From positions 1 through 18,465 of the forward strand of contig JABIZW010000121.1 of NCBI GenBank assembly GCA_018666295.1: 18,465 nucleotides of DNA. The letters are read 5' to 3'. The translations under genes and the position numbers were made by a program. This DNA is from Halieaceae bacterium. GTDB lineage: Bacteria > Pseudomonadota > Gammaproteobacteria > Pseudomonadales > Halieaceae. The notes below the pieces were generated by a model. It was not told the origin of the DNA. It made no database searches and saw nothing but the letters and a program-made list of their open reading frames with translations. Every line of letters begins with the position of its first letter. The stretch's first letter is position 1. Positions 1-8,306 of the stretch are shown piece after piece.

Positions 1-294
1 GACAACGCGCGCAACACCGGCGTCAATCAGGGCATCGACACAGGGTGGTGTCCTACCCGTATGATTACAGGGCTCCAAAGTCACATAGACTGTCGCACCC
101 GCAGCGTCGCTCGTTTGCGACAGTGCATGCACTTCGGCATGTGCTTGCCCCGCGGGGTGCGTAAAGCCGCTACTGAGCAGAGCGTCGTCACGGACAATCG
201 CACAACCTACCGCTGGATTGGGCGCAGACCAGACACGGGCGCGACGCCCCACTTCCAAAGCCAAGGTCATCCACCTCTGATCGCTACTAGTCAC
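1..294 (-). CDS. ribD: RibD, N-terminal deaminase part (partial, 3' end outside window)
   Basis: The first 98 residues of the bifunctional riboflavin enzyme, which deaminates the pyrimidine ring and then reduces the ribose side chain. Only the cytidine-deaminase-like domain is inside the window. The zinc site is visible as HAEVHAL and, further on, LEPCNHTGRTPPC. The N-terminal PNPAVGCAIV stretch is also typical of RibD. I chose the GTG at 294 because it keeps DQRWM, which aligns with the usual RibD N-terminus. An ATG at 270 is also possible: AGAGG lies just in front of it, but it would drop eight residues. The gene follows nrdR by 8 nt and probably belongs to the glyA-nrdR-ribD transcript. 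The order nrdR-ribD is common in gammaproteobacteria. The reductase domain is not seen because the window ends. Confidence 0.9.
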   Translation of the reverse strand, partial: MTSSDQRWMTLALEVGRRARVWSAPNPAVGCAIVRDDALLSSGFTHPAGQAHAEVHALSQTSDAAGATVYVTLEPCNHTGRTPPCVDALIDAGVARVV

Positions 295-302
295 CCTTGC
301 CA

Positions 303-764
303 CTAGGCCTGAGGGTCGGCTTCAAGCGACGCTATCGCGTCACGGAACTCAGCCAGATCCTCAAAGCTGCGGTAAACGGAGGCAAATCGCACATAAGCCA
401 CCTGATCTAAGCGCTTCAGCGCCTCCATAACCAACTCACCCACAACGCGTGAATCCACTTCTCGCTCGCCAGTAGCTCGCAGTTGATTTTTGATTTGTCC
501 AAGCTCGGTTTCCACCGCCTCCACTGACACGGGGCGCTTTTCGAGTGCGCGTTGAAATCCATCGCGAAGCTTTTCTTCATTAAAGGGTTCACGACTGCCG
601 CTTTGCTTAATGACCCGAGGCATCACCAGTTCAGCCGCTTCGTAGGTGGTGAAGCGTTCACGACAGCTCACACACTCTCGACGACGTCGGACTTGTCCCC
701 CGTCTGCAACGAGTCGCGAGTCAATGACCTTGGTGTCGTCGGCAGAGCAAAAGGGGCAGAACAT
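303..764 (-). CDS. nrdR: NrdR, ATP-cone repressor of ribonucleotide reductase genes
   Basis: A 153-residue protein with the two NrdR parts in order. A zinc ribbon uses C3, C6, C31 and C34 (CPFC and CVSC). An ATP-cone follows from about residue 49 (PRVIKQSGSREPFNEEKL) to about 140. In this family the cone senses ATP and dATP, and the ribbon binds NrdR boxes upstream of nrd operons. The length is normal. The ATG at 764 has AGG nine bases upstream. It starts 17 nt after the glyA stop and ends 8 nt before the chosen ribD start, so the three genes are probably co-transcribed. No NrdR box was noticed in the window, as expected because no nrd operon is present. Confidence 0.96.
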   Translation of the reverse strand: MFCPFCSADDTKVIDSRLVADGGQVRRRRECVSCRERFTTYEAAELVMPRVIKQSGSREPFNEEKLRDGFQRALEKRPVSVEAVETELGQIKNQLRATGEREVDSRVVGELVMEALKRLDQVAYVRFASVYRSFEDLAEFRDAIASLEADPQA

Positions 765-781
765 AGTCAGTTACCTACTCG

Positions 782-2080
782 CTAACCGCCGTAAACAGGG
801 AAGCGTCCACACAATGCTTTGACGCTTTCCCGAACACGGCTTATCACTTCCTCAGCGTTGTCAGAGTCTAAACTCTCTAAGACATCGCACATCCAATGGG
901 TCAACTCTGCTGTTTCGGCATCAGCAAACCCGCGCGTCGTGATCGCTGGGGTTCCGAGCCTTAAGCCTGAGGTGACAAAAGGCGATCGAGGATCATTCGG
1001 GACCGCATTTTTATTCACGGTAATAAAGGCACGACCAAGCGCCGCGTCGGCGTCCTTACCTGTGTATGCCTTGTCGCGCAGATCCAATAACATGAGGTGA
1101 TTATCCGTTCCTCCGGACACGAGGTTAAAGCCCCTGGCACAAAACGTTTCAGCCATCACCTTCGCATTTTTAACGACCTGCTTTTGATAATCCACAAACG
1201 CCGGATCCATGGCCTCCTTAAACGCAACCGCTTTTGCCGCAATGGCGTGCATGAGAGGACCGCCCTGTGCGCCGGGGAAAATGGCCGAATTAAGCTTTTT
1301 ATGCAGCGCTTCGTTGTCTCGCGCCAAAATCAAACCGGATCGAGGCCCGCGCAATGTTTTGTGGGTCGTGGTCGTCACAACATCGGCGTGCGGAATCGGG
1401 CTTGGATAAACGCCGGCTGCGACCAAGCCTGCGACGTGCGCCATGTCCACGAGCAAATAAGCACCAACGGCATCGGCAATCTCACGAAATTTACCCCAAT
1501 CCATAATTCGGCTGTAAGCACTGAACCCGCCAATAATAAGCTTGGGCTTGTGCTCGAGCGCCATCGCCATGAGGTCATCGTAGTTAATCTCGCCCGTGAC
1601 AGTGTCAATGCCATACTGCACTGGGTTATAAATTTTGCCCGAAAAATTAACACTGGCACCGTGCGTCAGGTGCCCACCATCGGCAAGACTCATTCCCATT
1701 ACGGTATCGCCAGGCTCCAGAAGCGCGTGAAAAACAGCAATATTAGCGCTTGATCCTGAGTGCGGCTGGACGTTTGCGTAGGCCGCGCCAAACAGTGACT
1801 TAGCACGCTCGATCGCTAACACTTCGGCGCGATCAACGAATTCACAGCCGCCGTAGTAGCGCTTTCCTGGATAGCCTTCTGCGTATTTATTCGTCAGCAC
1901 ACTACCCTGCGCCTCAAGCACTCTGGGACTTGCGTAATTTTCCGACGCAATGAGCTCGATATGCTCCTCCTGACGCTGGGCCTCAAGACGCATTGCGTCC
2001 CAAAGCTCGTCATCAAAAGAAGCGATACTTTGTGACGCTGAGTAGCCGTGCCCGGCTGGCATGTTCGCTGCCTGATTCAT
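782..2080 (-). CDS. glyA: Serine hydroxymethyltransferase
   Basis: A PLP enzyme that interconverts serine and glycine and charges tetrahydrofolate with a one-carbon unit in the cytosol. With the ATG at 2080 it has 432 residues, close to the family norm. Visible motifs are IELIASENYAS, YAEGYPGKRYYGG and the PLP lysine K241 in TTTTHKTLRG. The frame stays open upstream to an ATG at 2224, but those 48 extra codons do not resemble GlyA. The ATG at 2080 has GGAG nine bases upstream, which decides the start. It is first in the run glyA-nrdR-ribD. It is divergent from ugd, with about 200 bp between the two starts. Its untranslated leader is probably long; see the entries for 2131-2206 and 2240-2245. 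Confidence 0.96.
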   Translation of the reverse strand: MNQAANMPAGHGYSASQSIASFDDELWDAMRLEAQRQEEHIELIASENYASPRVLEAQGSVLTNKYAEGYPGKRYYGGCEFVDRAEVLAIERAKSLFGAAYANVQPHSGSSANIAVFHALLEPGDTVMGMSLADGGHLTHGASVNFSGKIYNPVQYGIDTVTGEINYDDLMAMALEHKPKLIIGGFSAYSRIMDWGKFREIADAVGAYLLVDMAHVAGLVAAGVYPSPIPHADVVTTTTHKTLRGPRSGLILARDNEALHKKLNSAIFPGAQGGPLMHAIAAKAVAFKEAMDPAFVDYQKQVVKNAKVMAETFCARGFNLVSGGTDNHLMLLDLRDKAYTGKDADAALGRAFITVNKNAVPNDPRSPFVTSGLRLGTPAITTRGFADAETAELTHWMCDVLESLDSDNAEEVISRVRESVKALCGRFPVYGG

Positions 2081-2130
2081 TAAAAGGGTCTCCAACAAGT
2101 CTGTAAGTCGCGTAAGAAAATCGATGATGT

Positions 2131-2206
2131 TGCGCATGATAACGCAGCTGCACACACCATGCAGTGGATTAGGTAGTTTTACCTGAGCAAGCCGGTGTAA
2201 GACACC
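2131..2206 (-). promoter_or_regulatory. Hairpin-rich 5' leader of glyA
   Basis: Between the glyA start and the likely promoter lie four small hairpins in a row. The arms are GGTGT/ACACC (2194-2198 with 2202-2206), AGGTA/TACCT (2171-2175 with 2180-2184), CTGCA/TGCAG (2148-2152 with 2160-2164) and TGCG/CGCA (2131-2134 with 2143-2146). All arms pair perfectly. No U-run follows any of them, so none is a terminator. I do not recognise a known glycine or folate riboswitch. A regulatory role is inferred only from the length of the leader and the density of structure. Confidence 0.3.
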
Positions 2207-2239
2207 TTGTCTGTCATATTTCATTCACAAAATTGCAAT

Positions 2240-2245
2240 ATTATA
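2240..2245 (-). promoter_or_regulatory. Candidate -10 box for glyA
   Basis: The minus strand reads GTATAAT here, a perfect sigma-70 -10 hexamer. A TTGTCA lies 13 bp upstream, too close to serve as a normal -35, and at 16-17 bp only poor matches occur. The implied start point near 2233 gives a leader of about 150 nt. The site lies inside the 200-bp gap between divergent glyA and ugd. No good ugd promoter was seen in the same gap. Confidence 0.35.
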
Positions 2246-2278
2246 CGGGCTCAATTTATGACAACAGGGCCTTAAATC

Positions 2279-3619
2279 ATGCGAATTAGTATCTTTGGCA
2301 GTGGTTATGTGGGCCTGGTACAAGCGGCGGTTTTTGCCAACGTGGGTCACCGCGTGATTTGCATGGACGTGGATGCAGAGCGCGTTGAGCGTCTCCGCCA
2401 GAGTCAGGTCCCCTTTTTCGAGCCCGGCCTGAGCGAAATCGTGCGCCAGGGCGTCAGCGAAGGCCTGCTGGCGTTCACCGATAATACGCAAACCGCGGTT
2501 CAAGACAGCGACTATCTTTTCATCTGCGTCGGAACACCGGCAAGCGACGATGGCAGCGCTGATTTACGGTACGTCATGAGCGTGGCAGATGGTATTGCAA
2601 AGCACATCAACGGCCGAAAAATTGTGATTAATAAATCGACCGTCCCTGTGGGGACGACCGACGCCGTAACGGCGCGCATTCAAGCAGGTCTTGACCGAAG
2701 CGAGAATCACCATCCGTTTGAGGTCTGCTCAAACCCCGAGTTTTTGAAAGAAGGGTCCGCAGTTGCTGATGCGAAGAGTCCTGATCGGATTGTGATTGGA
2801 GCAATGTCCTCTGACACGATCGAAGAGTTTCGACTCATGTACGCCGCATTCAGTCGCAACCACGACAAGCTTGTCATCATGGATCCTCGCAGTGCCGAGC
2901 TCACGAAGTATGCAGCGAACGCGATGCTTGCCACCAAAATCAGTTTTATCAATGAGATTGCTAATATCGCCGAAACTGTCGGGGCTGACATTGAACAGGT
3001 CAGACGAGGCATTGGGTCTGACCCTCGTATTGGCTACCAGTTTATCTATCCGGGCGCCGGCTACGGGGGCTCTTGTTTCCCTAAAGACGTCCGAGCCCTG
3101 AAACACCTCGCGCAATCCAAGGGCGGCCATGCGTCAATTCTGACCGCTGTCCACGACACCAATCAGCGGCAGAAAAATAAGCTAGGTGAGCGCCTGATGG
3201 CGCGCATCGGCGCCAACCTAACCGGTAAAACCATTGCCGTTTGGGGCCTGGCCTTCAAACCCAATACCGATGACATGCGCGAGGCGCCGAGTCGTTTTCT
3301 ACTTGAAAATATCTGGTCATGCGGCGGGCAGGTTCGGGCGTTTGATCCCGAAGCCATGGCATCGTGTAAAGCGATTTACGGTGACCGCGACGACATTGTT
3401 TACGTCAGCAGCAAGGACGAGGCGCTGGAGGGCGCTGACTGTTTGGTGGTGTGTACCGAATGGAAAACGTTTTGGTCGCCGGACTTCGATAAGATTAAAG
3501 CCACACTCCGTCAACCTGTGATTATCGATGGTCGGAACCTCTACGATCCTCGTCATCTGGCAAGTATGGGGCTTGAGTACTACGGCATTGGACGAGGGTT
3601 ATCGGTGACAAAATGTTAA
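2279..3619 (+). CDS. ugd: UDP-glucose 6-dehydrogenase
   Basis: Oxidises UDP-glucose twice with NAD+ to UDP-glucuronate, a precursor for surface polysaccharides. It has 446 residues, normal for the bacterial enzyme. The N-terminal Rossmann motif is GSGYVGLVQAAVFA (residues 7-20). EFLKEGSAVADAKSPDRIVIG-type sequence follows at 154-174. The catalytic cysteine is C266 in GGSCFPKD. The C-terminal UDP-binding domain includes WGLAFKPNTDDMREAPS. The ribosome binding site is weak. Its last 7 bases overlap the start of the RimB-like gene, so the two are probably translationally coupled. No other polysaccharide gene is nearby, so the pathway cannot be read from the context. Confidence 0.96.
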   Translation: MRISIFGSGYVGLVQAAVFANVGHRVICMDVDAERVERLRQSQVPFFEPGLSEIVRQGVSEGLLAFTDNTQTAVQDSDYLFICVGTPASDDGSADLRYVMSVADGIAKHINGRKIVINKSTVPVGTTDAVTARIQAGLDRSENHHPFEVCSNPEFLKEGSAVADAKSPDRIVIGAMSSDTIEEFRLMYAAFSRNHDKLVIMDPRSAELTKYAANAMLATKISFINEIANIAETVGADIEQVRRGIGSDPRIGYQFIYPGAGYGGSCFPKDVRALKHLAQSKGGHASILTAVHDTNQRQKNKLGERLMARIGANLTGKTIAVWGLAFKPNTDDMREAPSRFLLENIWSCGGQVRAFDPEAMASCKAIYGDRDDIVYVSSKDEALEGADCLVVCTEWKTFWSPDFDKIKATLRQPVIIDGRNLYDPRHLASMGLEYYGIGRGLSVTKC

Positions 3620-4062
3620 ATGCATACACCTTGGGCTGGAGAGAGTGGGTCGAACTGCCCGAACTCGCCATTGGTCCCATTAAAGCAAAAGTAGACACGG
3701 GCGCTCGGACCAGTGCGTTGCACGCAGTGGATCTAGAACTGTTTGAGCGCAATGGCGATCAATGGGTTTCGTTCGCGTTTGAATCTGCAGACGGCTCGCT
3801 CGGCGCTGTTAATGAAGCACCGGTTATTGAGTTTCGAGAGGTGACAAATTCGGGCGGCCAAAGCGAGTCTCGTCCTGTCATTAAGACGCCCTTAAAACTG
3901 GGCGCGGTTTTTAAGCTCGTCGAACTGACGCTGACCCAGCGCGAGAACATGGCGTATCGGATGCTACTTGGACGCACGTCTTTGTTTTCCGACTTTGTCG
4001 TCGACCCCTCTAAGAGTTTTTTGCAAGGCGGTGATGAAAGCCACCCCGGAGTACCCGAATGA
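3613..4062 (+). CDS. rimB: RimB-like retropepsin-type protease (RimK-associated, DUF785/PF05618 family)
   Basis: A 149-residue protein of the family usually called ATP-dependent zinc protease or RimK-associated protease. The key feature is the retropepsin-like active-site motif VDTGARTSAL, with D28-T29-G30. Near the C-terminus MLLGRTSL fits the family's second conserved segment. In Pseudomonas the homologue RimB is reported to remove the poly-glutamate tail that RimK adds to ribosomal protein S6. The ATG at 3613 overlaps the ugd stop by 7 bases, and the gene's own stop overlaps the rimK start (ATGA). This gives an ugd-rimB-rimK unit. Family membership is clear. Activity on S6 in this organism is inferred from the pairing with rimK. 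Confidence 0.85.
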   Translation: MLNAYTLGWREWVELPELAIGPIKAKVDTGARTSALHAVDLELFERNGDQWVSFAFESADGSLGAVNEAPVIEFREVTNSGGQSESRPVIKTPLKLGAVFKLVELTLTQRENMAYRMLLGRTSLFSDFVVDPSKSFLQGGDESHPGVPE

Positions 4063-4964
4063 AGATCGCTATTTTATCCCGAAATCCCGACCTCTATAGT
4101 ACAAGCAGGCTGAGGGAAGAAGCGGAGAAAAAAAGCCACGAGTGTCGGGTGATCGACACGCTCAAGTGCTCTATCGACATTACAACGGCCAACCCAGCAA
4201 TTTGGTATACCGGCGAGAAGCTTGAGCGTCAGGATGCGATCATCCCGCGGATCGGTGCGTCGATCACCGATTACGGGACGGCGGTAATCCGTCAATTCGA
4301 GATGATGGACACCTATTGTTTAGTGGGCTCAATTCCACTGGGGCGCTCGCGCTCGAAACTTCGCGCACTGCAACTCCTTGCGCGCAAAGGTCTGGGCATG
4401 CCTGCCACCGGGTTTGCACACGATGTGCACAATACGCGTCAGCTGATAAAACTGGTGGGCGGTGCGCCTGTTGTAGTGAAACTCCTCGAGGGCACTCAGG
4501 GCCGTGGCGTTGTACTCGCTGAAACCGTGAAAGCTGCGGAAGCAGTGATCGATGCATTCACTGAGCTCAAAGCCGACTTTTTGGTCCAAGAATTCATCAA
4601 AGAAGCCGGCGGCAGCGACGTGCGGTGCTTCGTGATCGGTAAGCGGGTCGTGGCCGCGATGGAACGCACCTCGTCTCCCGGTGAGTTTCGCTCTAATTTA
4701 CACCGTGGTGGCAGTGCTCAGCTGACAAAACTTTCGCCGACGGAACGCAGAACCGCGGTGAAGGCGGCGCAAACAATGGGACTCGATGTGGCAGGTGTCG
4801 ACCTCATTCGATCGAGCCGAGGTCCATTGGTTCTCGAGGTGAACTCCTCCCCTGGACTGCGAGGCATTGAAGAAGCCACGGGGGTGAATGTTGCCGGAAA
4901 AATCGTCAAGTACATTGAAGACAATGTGGACTCGCCACGGTCGCGGCGTAAAGATAAAGGGTGA
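4059..4964 (+). CDS. rimK: RimK, ATP-grasp ligase adding glutamate to ribosomal protein S6
   Basis: A 301-residue ATP-grasp enzyme, the normal length for RimK. The N-terminal domain has IPRIGASITDYG (62-73). The ATP-binding core has VVVKLLEGTQGRGVVLAE (138-155), then LVQEFIKEAGGSDVRCFV. The metal-binding end is VLEVNSSPGLRGIE (258-271). In E. coli and Pseudomonas it ligates glutamates onto the C-terminus of S6 (rpsF), changing ribosome behaviour. The start overlaps the upstream protease gene by ATGA, which indicates translational coupling. The substrate gene rpsF is about 9 kb away in this window, and its encoded C-terminus is unusual (see that entry). A short basic tail (RSRRKDKG) ends the protein. 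Confidence 0.95.
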   Translation: MKIAILSRNPDLYSTSRLREEAEKKSHECRVIDTLKCSIDITTANPAIWYTGEKLERQDAIIPRIGASITDYGTAVIRQFEMMDTYCLVGSIPLGRSRSKLRALQLLARKGLGMPATGFAHDVHNTRQLIKLVGGAPVVVKLLEGTQGRGVVLAETVKAAEAVIDAFTELKADFLVQEFIKEAGGSDVRCFVIGKRVVAAMERTSSPGEFRSNLHRGGSAQLTKLSPTERRTAVKAAQTMGLDVAGVDLIRSSRGPLVLEVNSSPGLRGIEEATGVNVAGKIVKYIEDNVDSPRSRRKDKG

Positions 4965-5030
4965 ATTTCCCGCGATACCAAACCGGGCTTTATGGCAGTA
5001 ACACGCGAAAAAAATGAATCGAATCAATAC

Positions 5031-5177
5031 CGAGATCGTCCAAACACCCCATCAGACAATCTCGTCAGCCCCTAACCGATGGACTTATTGGCAAGGCGGT
5101 CGATCTTCTCTCGTGAAATAAGGTTCTCATCGGTAAACTTCACGCCTTGTCTATGCCGAGAGTAAACTCTCGGTTTT
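5031..5177 (+). ncRNA. Structured leader RNA before ettA, possible attenuator
   Basis: The 258-nt gap between rimK and ettA contains an ordered set of helices. Hairpin A pairs CGAGAT (5031-5036) with ATCTCG (5059-5064), with GTC/GAC inside. Domain B pairs ACCGATG (5075-5081) with CATCGGT (5128-5134), enclosing CTTATT/AATAAG (5084-5089 with 5117-5122). Its loop sequence CAAGGCG (5092-5098) can pair with CGCCTTG (5143-5149) outside the domain, making a pseudoknot. The terminator hairpin follows at 5156. The loop also holds CTCTCG (5108-5113), identical to the 3' arm of the terminator, so it can pair with CGAGAG (5157-5162) and block termination. This is the layout of a transcription attenuator or riboswitch. 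I do not recognise a known class. The same stretch could instead be an independent small RNA. All folding is by eye. Confidence 0.4.
5156..5177 (+). terminator. Intrinsic terminator between rimK and ettA
   Basis: A perfect 7-bp stem, CCGAGAG/CTCTCGG, with a TAAA loop and followed at once by TTTT. It lies 190 nt after the rimK stop and 45 nt before the ettA start. It could end the ugd-rimB-rimK transcript, but its distance from rimK and closeness to ettA fit an attenuator better. A second small hairpin (TCGAG/CTCGA, 5177-5192) follows directly. Confidence 0.65.
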
Positions 5178-5222
5178 CGAGCCCATACTCGACAACCACA
5201 ATCGCTAAAGGCGCTATTCATT

Positions 5223-6911
<1,689 letters not shown>

Positions 6912-6921
6912 CACTCGTTGC

Positions 6922-8289
6922 TCAATCAAACAGGGCAATCGCCTCGTCGAGCCGAGACACTGGTTGCACGTCAATGCCAGGAATGGGCGTTCGTGGCGCA
7001 TTTCCCTTGGGGACAATCGCGCGTTTAAATCCATGCTTGGCGGCCTCTGCGATCCGCTCCTGACCACTGGCCACGGGGCGAATCTCACCTGTCAGGCCAA
7101 CTTCACCAAAGACGACTAAGTCCTTGGGTAACACTCGATTTCGAAGGCTTGAGACGACTGCAAGGAGCAGGGACAAGTCGCCACTTGTTTCCGCAATCCG
7201 AACACCGCCCACCACATTGGCAAATACATCCTGATCGCCGACGTGTAAGCCCACATGCCGGTGCAGTACGGCGAGGAGCATCGCTAGCCTGTTTTGCTCA
7301 AAACCCACAGCCACCCGGCGCGGATTGCCCAAGTTACTGGCGTCCACTAAGGCCTGAATTTCAACCAATAAGGGCCGAGTACCCTCCCACACCACAACGA
7401 CCACCGTACCGGGAGCCGGTGTTTCAGCGCGCTCAAGAAAAATTGCAGAAGGGTTTGAAACCTCTTTAAGACCGCGATCGGTCATTGCAAACACGCCCAG
7501 TTCGTTGACGGCACCAAAACGGTTCTTTTGCCCACGAAGCGTTCGGTAGCGGGAATCTTGTTCACCTTCAAGCAATACTGAACAATCGATCATGTGCTCA
7601 AGAACCTTGGGGCCGGCTAAACTCCCATCCTTGGTCACGTGACCGACCAATATCAACACGGTCCCCGTCTGCTTGGCATAGCGTGTCAATAATGCTGCGC
7701 AGTCTCTGACCTGCGCAACACTGCCCGGCGCTGACGTCAGCGCATCGCTGTGCACGACTTGAATGGAGTCAACCACCAGAATTTTAGGTTTGTGTTGATC
7801 GGCCGCCGAAAGGATTTCATTGACGTCGGTTTCAGCCATCAGTTGCAGCGAATCAGTCTCTAAACCCAAGCGAGATGCGCGCATAGCAACCTGCTGAGGA
7901 GACTCTTCACCCGTCACATAAAGTGATGATGCGCTTGAGGCGAGCGCACAGAGTGTTTGTAACAGGAGCGTGCTTTTCCCCGCCCCAGGGTGCCCCCCAA
8001 TCAGTATGGCAGAGCCAGGAACGAAGCCCCCGCCCAAGACACGATCGAGCTCTGCAAAGCCCGAACTGAAGCGAGGCAAATCAACCAGGTCAATGTCCGA
8101 GAGCTTTTGTACCGTTGCGGTGGCGCCCACGAAGCCACCACGTGTCTTTTGCAACGACGACGTGGGACCCCCTGAAATTCGAACCTCAGTCAGTGTGTTC
8201 CATGCTTGACAGGCCGAACACTGGCCCTGCCATTTTCGATAGTCTGCACCACAGTCGTTACAGACAAACGCTGACTTGGTTTTTGCCAT
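6922..8289 (-). CDS. radA: RadA (Sms), DNA repair ATPase/branch-migration helicase
   Basis: A 455-residue RadA. The N-terminal zinc finger uses C10, C13, C24 and C27 (CNDCG and CSAC). The RecA-like core has Walker A GGHPGAGKS (98-106) and the RadA-specific KNRFG motif at 255-259. The C-terminal third is the Lon-protease-like domain. RadA processes recombination intermediates and moves on DNA as a hexamer. The ATG at 8289 has GGAG six bases upstream, which supports this start. It is divergent from the DnaT-like gene with almost no spacer, so any promoter must lie in or near that gene's first codons. Confidence 0.97.
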   Translation of the reverse strand: MAKTKSAFVCNDCGADYRKWQGQCSACQAWNTLTEVRISGGPTSSLQKTRGGFVGATATVQKLSDIDLVDLPRFSSGFAELDRVLGGGFVPGSAILIGGHPGAGKSTLLLQTLCALASSASSLYVTGEESPQQVAMRASRLGLETDSLQLMAETDVNEILSAADQHKPKILVVDSIQVVHSDALTSAPGSVAQVRDCAALLTRYAKQTGTVLILVGHVTKDGSLAGPKVLEHMIDCSVLLEGEQDSRYRTLRGQKNRFGAVNELGVFAMTDRGLKEVSNPSAIFLERAETPAPGTVVVVVWEGTRPLLVEIQALVDASNLGNPRRVAVGFEQNRLAMLLAVLHRHVGLHVGDQDVFANVVGGVRIAETSGDLSLLLAVVSSLRNRVLPKDLVVFGEVGLTGEIRPVASGQERIAEAAKHGFKRAIVPKGNAPRTPIPGIDVQPVSRLDEAIALFD

Positions 8290-8306
8290 AGAACACTCCG
8301 ACAGGG

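Noticed and set aside
61..306. Plus-strand frame over ribD
   Set aside because: Antisense shadow of the RibD deaminase coding sequence, which has clear zinc motifs on the minus strand.
1097..1753. Long plus-strand frame of 218 codons
   Set aside because: Lies wholly opposite glyA, whose protein is fully conserved there; its product has no recognisable features.
2081..2224. 48-codon N-terminal extension of GlyA
   Set aside because: Does not resemble GlyA; the ATG at 2080 has a proper ribosome binding site and gives the normal length.
5079..5165. Second small sense ORF in the ettA leader, ATG 5079 to TAA 5163-5165
   Set aside because: No ribosome binding site, rare-type codons (AGG, CGG, ATA), and its ATG sits inside a stem; less natural than the other two frames there.
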